Shown piece by piece: positions 1 to 6,838 of a stretch of 22,351 bases of DNA. The translations under genes and the position numbers were made by a program. This DNA is from JAVBKV01 sp031553885. Lineage in GTDB: Bacteria > Bacteroidota > Bacteroidia > Bacteroidales > Azobacteroidaceae. How positions within the stretch are numbered: the stretch's first letter is position 1; each line of letters opens with the position of its first letter. The notes under the pieces were generated by a model. The model saw only the letters and a list, made by a program, of their open reading frames with translations, did no database searches and had not been told where the DNA came from. The stretch is taken from the NCBI GenBank assembly GCA_031553885.1, contig JAVBKV010000033.1, forward strand, positions 1 to 22,351, read 5' to 3'.

Positions 1-1
1 T

Positions 2-298
2 ATGTCCCGATTTGCAATCGTTGCCGACCGGTATAATTACATCGCTATTATAGGAATTGCATTTTTCATATCCTATTACACTGTTTTCTTTTATCAGAAA
101 TTCAAAAAAATAAAATGGAAAAAAATGATGATAGTTGGAGGATTGATTGTATATGGAGTTTATTTAGGATCTTACACCCACCAGTACTGCAAACAATGGG
201 AAAACAGCGATACGCTTAAGAAAAATATCCGGGAATTATTAAAACAGCGGGAAGATTATCCAAAGAAAGAAACAACAACTTATATAGACGCACCATAA
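2..298 (+). CDS. C-terminal fragment of a multi-pass membrane protein, TMTC/GT-C glycosyltransferase-like (5' end outside window)
   Basis: Only the last ~98 residues are visible; the apparent start at base 2 is the window edge, so the Met there is probably internal. The fragment contains the phrase VADRYNYIAIIGIAFF, which resembles the ADRYxYLPSIG segment of TMTC-type and other GT-C membrane proteins, followed by two hydrophobic segments (about residues 12-30 and 41-58). A soluble tail follows with a W-N-S-D-T-L motif (about residues 66-71), similar to the W-x-D-x-x-L found after the last helices of that family, and a lysine/glutamate-rich end. The stop lies 36 bases before the NVEALA-like peptide gene on the same strand, so co-transcription is plausible. 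The family call rests on a short motif and stays tentative; it could be another polytopic membrane protein such as an O-antigen-ligase-like protein. Confidence 0.5.
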   Translation: MSRFAIVADRYNYIAIIGIAFFISYYTVFFYQKFKKIKWKKMMIVGGLIVYGVYLGSYTHQYCKQWENSDTLKKNIRELLKQREDYPKKETTTYIDAP

Positions 299-334
299 AA
301 GCGTCATTTATGTTTAATTTAAATTTTATTATTT

Positions 335-685
335 ATGAGAAAAAGAAAATTAGTAATGTTGGCCGGAATGGCTGTCCTTGCTCTGGGATTAGCACTTAAT
401 CTGCAGTATGCACAGGATGATTATGGAATGGCAAAAAGCACGTTGCATCTGGAGGTGCTGGCGCAAACGAATAGTTCTGGAAGCGGGTCAGGTAGTGGCA
501 GCGGAAGCGGAACGGGTAGTGGAACAGGGACTGGAACAGGCAGTGGTGATATAGTGTTTTCTTGTGATGCATGGGCTGGTGACTGTTTTTCTTCAAGCAA
601 GATGGGGATATGCTGGATACCAGAAAGTATCGGAAGGTGTAGATTCTCAGGACTCAGATCTACTTATTGTTGCTGGATACTGTAA
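335..685 (+). CDS. NVEALA-like small secreted peptide with Ser/Thr-Gly tract and Cys-rich tail
   Basis: The 116-residue product starts with a basic N-terminus and hydrophobic helix (residues 1-24). Residues 37-44 read LHLEVLAQ, a variant of the LANVEALAQ motif that defines the Bacteroidota NVEALA peptide family. Next comes a low-complexity stretch of alternating Gly with Ser or Thr (about residues 47-71), then a compact tail with six cysteines at 77, 84, 93, 102, 112 and 113 and several tryptophans. The layout (leader, motif, flexible linker, Cys-rich core) matches a precursor whose core is released or displayed outside the inner membrane. The function of NVEALA proteins is not known to me. 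The gene is followed by a hairpin and a propeller/thioredoxin-like gene pair, so a thiol-disulfide step acting on the cysteines is conceivable but unproven. No perfect Bacteroidota promoter was found just upstream. Confidence 0.75.
   Translation: MRKRKLVMLAGMAVLALGLALNLQYAQDDYGMAKSTLHLEVLAQTNSSGSGSGSGSGSGTGSGTGTGTGSGDIVFSCDAWAGDCFSSSKMGICWIPESIGRCRFSGLRSTYCCWIL
475..550 (+). repeat. Low-complexity Ser/Thr-Gly coding tract
   Basis: These bases encode an almost perfect alternation of glycine with serine, switching to threonine in the second half, inside the NVEALA-like peptide. Codon use varies within the tract (agc, agt, tca; gga, ggt, ggc, ggg), so it is not a simple DNA microsatellite and appears maintained at protein level. 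Confidence 0.8.
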
Positions 686-696
686 ACTTAATCCGG

Positions 697-735
697 GAAT
701 CTTACCTTTCTCCACTATGGAGTAGGGTGAGATTC
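697..735 (+). promoter_or_regulatory. Intergenic RNA hairpin between peptide and propeller genes
   Basis: The bases GAATCTTACC (697-706) can pair with GGTGAGATTC (726-735), ten pairs including one G-U, and inside them CTCC (710-713) pairs with GGAG (719-722) around a 5-nt loop. The structure begins 12 bases after the peptide stop and ends 18 bases before the next ATG. No T-run follows (the downstream sequence is A-rich), so it fits an mRNA stability, processing or attenuation element better than a standard intrinsic terminator. Such a hairpin could give the peptide cistron a higher message level than the following genes; that is inference. Confidence 0.6.
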
Positions 736-753
736 TGTAATTAAAAAAAGATT

Positions 754-1869
754 ATGAAAAAAACAATGATTGTTCTCATTTTCGGAATTGTATGGTTATC
801 CTGTGAGAAAAGAACGAATACAAAAGAATTAATTGATCTGGACAAAACAACTCCAGTGTCAGTCAACGATTTGTTTCAATCCATTGATGTAGTTCAACTG
901 GAAACGAATGAACAGTGCCTGATCGCCCATGTCACGAAGGTTATCTTTTATAACGAGCGGTATTATGTTTTTGATGTAAGACAGCAGGCTGTCTTTTGCT
1001 TCGATTCAACCGGCAAGTTTCTATTTGACATCTCCCGCAGGGGACAAGGACCGGAAGAATATGCTTACCTGGAAGATTTCAATATCGACCCCTACAACCG
1101 GCAATTATTATTACTGGTACCTTTTGGCAGTTTATTGACCTGTGATTTGGATGGAAAGTTTATCTCCAAGATACGGCTGCCGGAAGAGATTGGCGCTTAC
1201 AATGAAGTTCATCCGATGAATAAAGACACCCTGATATTTGCATCCCTTAACAAATATTCACTGGCCACTTATTCAAAAAGTAACAATGCGATTATGCATA
1301 AAAGGTATGATGGATTCAATAACAACATATTCTCGCCATTATACAAAACATATACCTATAATAACCAGTTATTTTTTTCTCTTCCGCCCACGAATGAAAT
1401 ACTGAATCTATCCGATGGCAATTCCTTCTCCTGGGACTTCGGCGAGAAGAACAATACTCCGGAACAATTTGATAATGTAAAAAAACTAATAGAAGAGGAA
1501 TCAGATAATTTCAAAAAACAAACCCGGAATTTTGTGCAGGAAAAAAAACTGAATTATTCCATCACCTATAATTATGAAACTTCCCGATACCGGATTTGTT
1601 TTGTCGATTATGGTAAGTTCCCCGAACTTCGATATCTCTTTTTGGATAAGGAAACCAATAAGCCGGTTATTTTTGATAAAACGACAGAAGGCATAGAGTT
1701 TCTGATTCCCTCTTTCACAGGAGAATCAGTTGTTGTTTCTGAGTGTCGATTTAAACATAAGTTTTATGATGAAGCCCTTCTTTCCAACGATCAACGAAAA
1801 ATTATTCATGCTCATAATGAAGGGGACAACCCGTTTTTAGTGAAATACAATTTAAAGCAATTAAAATGA
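754..1869 (+). CDS. 6-bladed beta-propeller lipoprotein
   Basis: The 371-residue protein begins with a lipoprotein signal whose lipobox ends at Cys17 (W-L-S-C), so it should be lipid-anchored outside the inner membrane. The motif GQGPEEY at residues 97-103 is the hallmark of the Bacteroidota 6-bladed beta-propeller family (DUF5128-like), and is followed by alternating beta-rich phrases such as YNRQLLLLV and FDLDGKF-type strand-turns. These proteins have no known enzymatic activity; propeller folds usually bind ligands or proteins. The last four bases overlap the start of the CPPC protein gene (ATGA), indicating translational coupling and a shared role. The gene is in line with the upstream NVEALA-like peptide gene. 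Family call is firm; biological role unknown. Confidence 0.85.
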   Translation: MKKTMIVLIFGIVWLSCEKRTNTKELIDLDKTTPVSVNDLFQSIDVVQLETNEQCLIAHVTKVIFYNERYYVFDVRQQAVFCFDSTGKFLFDISRRGQGPEEYAYLEDFNIDPYNRQLLLLVPFGSLLTCDLDGKFISKIRLPEEIGAYNEVHPMNKDTLIFASLNKYSLATYSKSNNAIMHKRYDGFNNNIFSPLYKTYTYNNQLFFSLPPTNEILNLSDGNSFSWDFGEKNNTPEQFDNVKKLIEEESDNFKKQTRNFVQEKKLNYSITYNYETSRYRICFVDYGKFPELRYLFLDKETNKPVIFDKTTEGIEFLIPSFTGESVVVSECRFKHKFYDEALLSNDQRKIIHAHNEGDNPFLVKYNLKQLK

Positions 1870-2435
1870 AATGTTTTTTTTACCTCGTATTTTTTCTGTT
1901 TTTGTTTTCTTGCCGGAATAACGAAAAGTCACAGATTTACCTGGACAATGAAAAGCGCCTAATGGATTTTGAACAATCTGTCATTGATAAGATCGACTCA
2001 CTTACTAAAAATAATCTAAATAGTCAGGTCAATAATCAACGGGTATATTTCGGACTCGATTCTTTAAATACATTTAATATAAAGCAATTAACTGGTCACC
2101 ATAAGTTCTTCTTATATTTTTCCGTTGAGGCCTGTCCGCCTTGCATTCAGGAGACAATCGAGCGGATAAAAGAAGCCTTTCCTGATTACAAAAAAGACGA
2201 TGAGATTATTTTTATTTCACCGGACTACCCAAAAAGATTCAGGATCAATTGCCATGGTAAAAAATTGCTTACGTTGGAGAATCGATTGGGTATAGGTTTG
2301 GAACAAGAAAATGCCCCTTTTCTCTTTACGCTAAATAGTGATTTAAGAATGGAAAAGATACATATTGTTAATAAAAATGATTTTCAAAAGTTGACTGATT
2401 TTTTAGAAGAATTAAAGAGTGATATCAGGGAATAA
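1866..2435 (+). CDS. Thioredoxin-like lipoprotein with CPPC motif
   Basis: The 189-residue product has a lipoprotein signal (F-S-C with Cys16). After a linker with acidic and helical character it has the phrase FFLYFSVEACPPC at residues 81-93, which is the strand-CxxC-helix start of a thioredoxin fold; Cys90 and Cys93 form the CPPC active-site pair. A later segment with FLFTLN fits the strand around the cis-Pro (NAPFLFTL, about residues 146-154). CPPC is found in several extracytoplasmic thiol proteins of the TlpA/redoxin type. It overlaps the propeller gene by four bases. Being near a six-cysteine secreted peptide, it may reduce, isomerise or form its disulfides; this is inference. It is shorter and more divergent than classical TlpA proteins. 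Confidence 0.75.
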   Translation: MKCFFYLVFFLFLFSCRNNEKSQIYLDNEKRLMDFEQSVIDKIDSLTKNNLNSQVNNQRVYFGLDSLNTFNIKQLTGHHKFFLYFSVEACPPCIQETIERIKEAFPDYKKDDEIIFISPDYPKRFRINCHGKKLLTLENRLGIGLEQENAPFLFTLNSDLRMEKIHIVNKNDFQKLTDFLEELKSDIRE

Positions 2436-2534
2436 AACAAATTTCACATTTTTTATAAACAATCATAATTTTAAGATACGTTCATGTTATGTGTCATATA
2501 AATTTTTATATGCTAATTTTCAAGAATTTAAAAT

Positions 2535-3575
2535 ATGAAAAAAAAATATTTTCTATTATATTTGGCTATTGTTTTTTTGTTCTCTTTTTGCAATAAAACA
2601 AACAATAAAGACAATAATGTTGAAGTTGACCTGGAAAAAGACATAAAAACTTTGTTTTTATCAGAAATTGCAGATTCCATATCCTACATTCAACTAGAAA
2701 CAGGAGAAGAGCTTATCGGTAACATCACTGATATTCAGTTTAAAAATGATCAATTTGTCATTTGTGACCCTATGACAAATGCGTACTCCATTTATGATAA
2801 GAACGGACTTCTAATAACAAAGTTTAACCATTCAGGACAAGGCCCTGGAGAATATTCAAGTCCTGGCAAGTTTGCACTAGGAGAAGACAACACTATTCAC
2901 ATACTGGATTTAGGATCAAAAAAAATATTGGTCTATGATTGGACTGGAACTTTTATCCGGGAATCCAAAATCGAAGATTATCCCCGTGACTTTTACATAA
3001 GTGGAAATAACTATGTATTGTACATGATAGATGAAAATATAGGTAGCAGAGAAGGGCTTTTTTCCTTTAATCCACAATCCGGTCAATATAAATTAATGTC
3101 AACAATCGAAAGAAAAACGAAAAGTGCCGGATTAATATCTCATTATATCGCTTCTGAAAAATCTAAAACTGGAAAAATCCGTCATTCTATCATCAACAAT
3201 TACAACAATGAAATCATATATACTGAAGATGATTCTATTATTTCCAGGCTTCAATTCAACATAACTCCGTTTGCCATAGATGAAAAAAATGTTTTAACAA
3301 CAGGAAACAGGTCACCAGGATATTCTTTGGTATCTTATGACGAAACCTCTAATTTCATTTTTCTAACTTATGGTTCAATGATTTCTAAAACTACAAGATT
3401 ATGTATTTATAATAAGAATAGTAAAAAAGTTGAAAATTACAATGATGTAAAAAATGACTTGGACCAAAAAGAAATAGGTATCCCGACCAGGTATTCAGAA
3501 AATAAGGCGATTTTCATTCTCAATAAAAATGAAAACGAGAATCCGTTATTACAAATATTTCATTTTAAAAAGTAG
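2535..3575 (+). CDS. 6-bladed beta-propeller lipoprotein (AT-rich gene)
   Basis: The 346-residue protein has a lipoprotein signal ending at Cys19 (F-S-F-C) and the family motif GQGPGEY at residues 101-107, with the preceding phrase SISYIQLET matching the DVVQLET phrase of the propeller encoded at 754-1869. The two are therefore divergent paralogues. The gene is separated from the CPPC gene by about 100 bases of very AT-rich sequence. Its coding sequence is visibly richer in A and T than the genes from 3634 onward, with many AAA, AAT and ATA codons, which may mean a different origin or weaker expression constraint. Role unknown; presumably ligand- or protein-binding at the cell envelope. Confidence 0.83.
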   Translation: MKKKYFLLYLAIVFLFSFCNKTNNKDNNVEVDLEKDIKTLFLSEIADSISYIQLETGEELIGNITDIQFKNDQFVICDPMTNAYSIYDKNGLLITKFNHSGQGPGEYSSPGKFALGEDNTIHILDLGSKKILVYDWTGTFIRESKIEDYPRDFYISGNNYVLYMIDENIGSREGLFSFNPQSGQYKLMSTIERKTKSAGLISHYIASEKSKTGKIRHSIINNYNNEIIYTEDDSIISRLQFNITPFAIDEKNVLTTGNRSPGYSLVSYDETSNFIFLTYGSMISKTTRLCIYNKNSKKVENYNDVKNDLDQKEIGIPTRYSENKAIFILNKNENENPLLQIFHFKK

Positions 3576-3633
3576 ACAGACGTTATTTTCGTCTCATCGA
3601 AAAAATGCTATAAATTTTTAGACTTTATCTGTT

Positions 3634-4296
3634 TTGAAAAAGAAAAAATTAAGTTTATTCCGGTTTATTGGAATTATTTTAGTTATAACCATTGTGATCC
3701 GGTTAATGGTCGGAGAACCCTGCCATGTTTCTACCCCCAGTATGGAAGGAACTATACCGGCAGGTAGTTGGCTTTGGACAAATAAACTGTCTTTCGGAGC
3801 CCGGCTACCCCAGCGATTTTCAGACATTCCTCTGATCAATGCTTTTACCTGGATCAAACCGTTACGCATGGCAGACGAGAAAACAGATTGGGGCTATCAC
3901 CGGATGCCCGGCTTCAGAAAACCTCAGAAAGGAGATATTATTATGTTTGAAACGACAGGAGAACCTCGACAATTATATGTAAAACGCATTGCGGGCACTT
4001 TCGGAGATACCCTGACAATCGAATCCGGCCGGGTGTTTATAAACGGAAAAGAGCAGGATTATCCCGGAGCCAAGATAAAAATGAATCTGGAAGAAGATTT
4101 TCCAACCGATTTTCCGGAACGAGGCAATTGGACTATTCATAATTACGGACCCGTTATAATTCCTCAAAAAAATTATTTCGTCTTGGGGGACAACCGGAAC
4201 AATTCGATGGATAGCCGGTGCTGGGGATTTGTTCCGGAAAAAAATATAATCGGGCGTATCTTTTTTTCTTTTTCGGAATTTCGTTTGTTAAAATAA
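3634..4296 (+). CDS. lepB: Type I signal peptidase (S26 family), TTG start
   Basis: The 220-residue protein cleaves signal peptides from exported proteins at the periplasmic face of the inner membrane. It has one N-terminal membrane anchor (residues 10-26) and all S26 boxes: the catalytic serine in TPSMEG (Ser36), the general-base lysine in YVKRIAG (Lys117), and the GDNRNNSMDSR box (residues 185-195). The start must be TTG at 3634: the nearest upstream ATG (3605) hits a stop after one codon, and the next internal ATG (Met25) would remove the anchor. It is short compared with Bacteroidota housekeeping SPases, which often carry a long insert, so it may be an accessory copy serving the neighbouring secreted peptide. 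The symbol is given for family; the specialised role is inference. Confidence 0.9.
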   Translation: MKKKKLSLFRFIGIILVITIVIRLMVGEPCHVSTPSMEGTIPAGSWLWTNKLSFGARLPQRFSDIPLINAFTWIKPLRMADEKTDWGYHRMPGFRKPQKGDIIMFETTGEPRQLYVKRIAGTFGDTLTIESGRVFINGKEQDYPGAKIKMNLEEDFPTDFPERGNWTIHNYGPVIIPQKNYFVLGDNRNNSMDSRCWGFVPEKNIIGRIFFSFSEFRLLK

Positions 4297-4297
4297 A

Positions 4298-4318
4298 GGA
4301 CAAAATAACCGCTTGTCC
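4298..4318 (+). terminator. Weak hairpin after the signal peptidase gene
   Basis: GGACAA (4298-4303) and TTGTCC (4313-4318) are exact inverted repeats around a 9-nt loop, starting two bases after the stop codon. There is no T-run, so termination is uncertain; the right arm is also part of an 11-bp direct repeat, so the site may instead be regulatory. Confidence 0.35.
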
Positions 4319-4389
4319 GCCTAAAAGCATCGTTTATTTGAATTAATTATTTAATAATCAATATTTTGAATATTTCATCTTGTCCGCCT
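4312..4389. repeat. 11-bp direct repeat CTTGTCCGCCT upstream of a promoter
   Basis: The word CTTGTCCGCCT occurs exactly at 4312-4322 and at 4379-4389, 67 bases apart start to start. The second copy ends five bases before the -33 box of the promoter at 4395-4427. The two GC-rich words stand out in an AT-rich intergenic region and could be binding sites for a regulator of the downstream propeller operon. Confidence 0.5.
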
Positions 4390-4394
4390 GATTT

Positions 4395-4427
4395 TTTGTT
4401 TTTATACGAGTTCAAGGACTATTTTTG
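4395..4427 (+). promoter_or_regulatory. Bacteroidota-type promoter for the propeller pair
   Basis: TTTG at 4395-4398 (-33 box) is followed after exactly 21 bases by TATTTTTG at 4420-4427, a full match to the -7 consensus TAnnTTTG. Transcription would start a few bases downstream, giving a leader of roughly 30 bases before the ATG at 4464. Confidence 0.75.
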
Positions 4428-4463
4428 CAGGGAATTCTATTTTTCACTCTAAAAAACAATGTT

Positions 4464-5663
4464 ATGAGAACGCAAAAAAAGAGCATTTTATTACTCGCTG
4501 CCGGTTTATTGCTGACAGCCGCTTTCCCGGCTCTGGGCCAGAACGACCCCTTGAAAAATTGCAAAGTAGTCGCAAAAAAAGTAAAAGCGAACTCCAGTGA
4601 AGTAATCGTTTGTAACCGGGATCAACTGGGTGAAACGATTACCATTCCGTTGAGTACGCTTACCGGAGAACTCCAGATCCTGAAATTGGACGATGCTGAT
4701 GCTGCATTGGTCAAAGAGACTCCTACCATTATCGGAGAAAACTACATCTTAATTAAAGGAAGCGACCAGATCCCCTACAAGTTGTTTGATAAAAAAACAG
4801 GAAAATTCCTGAACAATATAGGCGCTTTCGGTCAGGGTCCCAATGAATATAAACTGATCTATGATCATCAGTTGGATGAAAAAAACAACCGGATCTATCT
4901 ATTGCCCTGGCAAACCAAGAAAATATTGGTGTACGACCTGAAAGGAAATGCCCAGGAGCCTATTCCTATGTGTTTCGGAGCACCTAAAGGAAATTTTTAT
5001 GTAGACACGAAAGCCGGCATTGTAACTGTATCCGTTCTTCCTTTCCAGGGAGCTAAAGCAGTGATCTGGACTCAAAACCTCAAAGGAGAACTGATCAAAT
5101 CCGTAGAACCCGGCCATTTATCTGTCGTTCCGGATTTCAGCAACGAAATGGGTGCTTACAAAGACAATAACACTTACGGAATAACTGTATTTACATTCGA
5201 ACCCCGGCCCGATTCGTTGTATCACTACAACCGCACCACCAACCACCTGGATCCTGTTTTCACTCTCGATTTCAAATCCAGAAAAATGTCGATCCACGGT
5301 TATCAGGAAATACCGCTTTATTTCTTTGGTGATGTCAGCGAACCGAAACAGATTTCTCCCAACACCACGGTTACTCATGAAAATCAGTTTTATATTGTGA
5401 ATAAGAAAACCCTGAAGGGATCTTTTTATAAATTAGAAAATGATTTTCTGGGAAATATGGAAATCGGCTGGCCGAATTACAAATTCTCCAATGGTTATTT
5501 TTTCATGAATATGGATCCGGGTAACCTGAAAGATGGGTTGGAAAAAGTGCTGAGCAGCAACAAGAAATTATCGGCTGAAATGAAATCCAAACTCACCAAG
5601 TTGAAAGATTCCATTACGGACAACGATAACAATTACATCCTTTACGCGAAATTGAAACAATGA
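4464..5663 (+). CDS. 6-bladed beta-propeller protein with Sec signal
   Basis: The ATG at 4464 is chosen because an upstream in-frame TTG at 4425 lies inside the promoter -7 box and because the 399-residue product then begins with a proper signal peptide (residues 1-26, cleavage around LGQ). Unlike its neighbours it lacks a lipobox, so it should be a soluble periplasmic or exported protein. The family motif GQGPNEY is at residues 123-129, preceded by a LDKKTGKFL-type strand-turn. The end overlaps the next propeller gene by four bases (ATGA), so the two form a coupled pair. The C-terminal ~40 residues are lysine-rich and helical. Function unknown; the propeller probably binds a partner. Confidence 0.83.
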   Translation: MRTQKKSILLLAAGLLLTAAFPALGQNDPLKNCKVVAKKVKANSSEVIVCNRDQLGETITIPLSTLTGELQILKLDDADAALVKETPTIIGENYILIKGSDQIPYKLFDKKTGKFLNNIGAFGQGPNEYKLIYDHQLDEKNNRIYLLPWQTKKILVYDLKGNAQEPIPMCFGAPKGNFYVDTKAGIVTVSVLPFQGAKAVIWTQNLKGELIKSVEPGHLSVVPDFSNEMGAYKDNNTYGITVFTFEPRPDSLYHYNRTTNHLDPVFTLDFKSRKMSIHGYQEIPLYFFGDVSEPKQISPNTTVTHENQFYIVNKKTLKGSFYKLENDFLGNMEIGWPNYKFSNGYFFMNMDPGNLKDGLEKVLSSNKKLSAEMKSKLTKLKDSITDNDNNYILYAKLKQ

Positions 5664-6763
5664 AAAAAACGATTCTCTTTGGGTTGATACTGGTCCTTGT
5701 TTCCTGTAAACAGAAAACAGAACAAGAAGTGATCATCGAAGATCCGGCTCCGGTTGAAGAAAAAACAATCTCCCCCCTGGAAGCGGGGGAGGTTTTCTTC
5801 AAGAACAAAGATCCTTTCGGAGCAACGATCCAGCTTACCGGAAAGCAATTAATTGCAGACACCGTAATATTTAAGGTTTCCAGTACGGAAATGATTGTAA
5901 AGGAAAATTGCCTGATTGTAAGAAACGGAGGAGAACAACCCTTTATGCGTTTTTCCCTGCCCGACATGAAATTTCTGGGATTCAGCGGCAGATCGGGACA
6001 GGGGCCCGATGAGTTTTCCGATCCTCACTTAGTTTCTACCACTGATCCTTCGTTCCTGTGTTATGTTTTTGAAGGTGCCAATCAGAAACTATACCGGTTC
6101 GAAAAGGATGGAAGACTAGATCCATATACTTTTTCTTTTTCTTCATCAAGACAAAAGTGGTACAGCGATAAGGCGCTTACCAACACCGGTCCGGATGATT
6201 TCATGTATGCAGAAACCAGCGCTACCGGAAAAAGTATTTTCCGTTCGACAAAGGAAGGTGATTCGATTCGTACCCGCGAGGTATTCAACCTGGGATTAAA
6301 TCCCAAAAGGAAATCATGGGCTTCCTACATCGGGGATTTCGTCGTCAATGCCAAGCAAAACCGGATGGCTTATGCTTACAAATACTTCAAAATGATCAAA
6401 TTCATGGATCTGGAGGCAAAAACCGTCAGGACCATTAATTTTGAGCGGGAAGAATTCGATGAGAGCACCTTGTATAAAGTCGATGGAATGGATCAGAACG
6501 TAACGCATTACTGGGGAGGCTGCGCCGGCGACGAATACGTTTATTTCCTTTACAGCGGACGTACTCCCGTGGAAGTCTCAAGGGAAAACAGCAAAAAACA
6601 ATACTATATTTTCGTAGAACAGTACGACTGGAACGGAAATCCGATACACAAATACCGGTTAGACCGCTGGGGATACTTTACAGTGGATGAGAAAAACAAG
6701 CAGATCTATCTGGCATCAACCAATGACGATGATCCGTTTTTCGTTTTTCAGATGACCGATTAG
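5660..6763 (+). CDS. TolB-like 6-bladed beta-propeller lipoprotein
   Basis: The 367-residue product has a lipoprotein signal with Cys16 (L-V-S-C) and an acidic, proline-containing linker (about residues 21-40) before the folded domain. The motif GQGPDEF at residues 113-119 is a variant of the propeller hallmark. Later segments (for example SYIGDFVVNAKQNRMAYAYKYF) resemble the TolB-like 6-blade family of Bacteroidota lipoproteins (PF15869-like). It is translationally coupled to the preceding propeller by an ATGA overlap and is the last gene before the efflux operon promoter. A short AT-rich inverted repeat follows its stop, too weak to call a terminator. Role unknown. Confidence 0.8.
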   Translation: MKKTILFGLILVLVSCKQKTEQEVIIEDPAPVEEKTISPLEAGEVFFKNKDPFGATIQLTGKQLIADTVIFKVSSTEMIVKENCLIVRNGGEQPFMRFSLPDMKFLGFSGRSGQGPDEFSDPHLVSTTDPSFLCYVFEGANQKLYRFEKDGRLDPYTFSFSSSRQKWYSDKALTNTGPDDFMYAETSATGKSIFRSTKEGDSIRTREVFNLGLNPKRKSWASYIGDFVVNAKQNRMAYAYKYFKMIKFMDLEAKTVRTINFEREEFDESTLYKVDGMDQNVTHYWGGCAGDEYVYFLYSGRTPVEVSRENSKKQYYIFVEQYDWNGNPIHKYRLDRWGYFTVDEKNKQIYLASTNDDDPFFVFQMTD

Positions 6764-6783
6764 TCATTAAGTACTTTAATTAT

Positions 6784-6814
6784 TTTGTATATTTGTTTAA
6801 TAAAACTATATTTG
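6784..6814 (+). promoter_or_regulatory. Bacteroidota-type promoter for the efflux operon
   Basis: TTTG at 6784-6787 and TATATTTG at 6807-6814 are separated by exactly 19 bases, matching the TTTG/TAnnTTTG consensus. A second TATATTTG at 6788-6795 has no well-placed -33 box. The adaptor ATG lies 24 bases after the -7 box, so the 5' leader is short. Confidence 0.75.
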
Positions 6815-6838
6815 TCGTTCAACAAAATACGCTGACTC

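Noticed and set aside
396..596. Minus-strand open frame across the Ser/Thr-Gly tract
   Set aside because: It arises from low-complexity coding sequence of the peptide gene and has no independent features.
2495..2512. CATATAAA/TTTATATG inverted repeat
   Set aside because: Perfect 8-bp arms but only A/T-rich, in an AT-rich spacer, with no T-run or other signal; likely chance.
3578..3594. AGACG/CGTCT hairpin after the second propeller gene
   Set aside because: Five pairs and no T-run; too weak to call a terminator.
4425..4463. TTG as start of the propeller gene
   Set aside because: It lies inside the -7 box of a full-consensus promoter, and the ATG at 4464 gives a proper signal peptide at the N-terminus.
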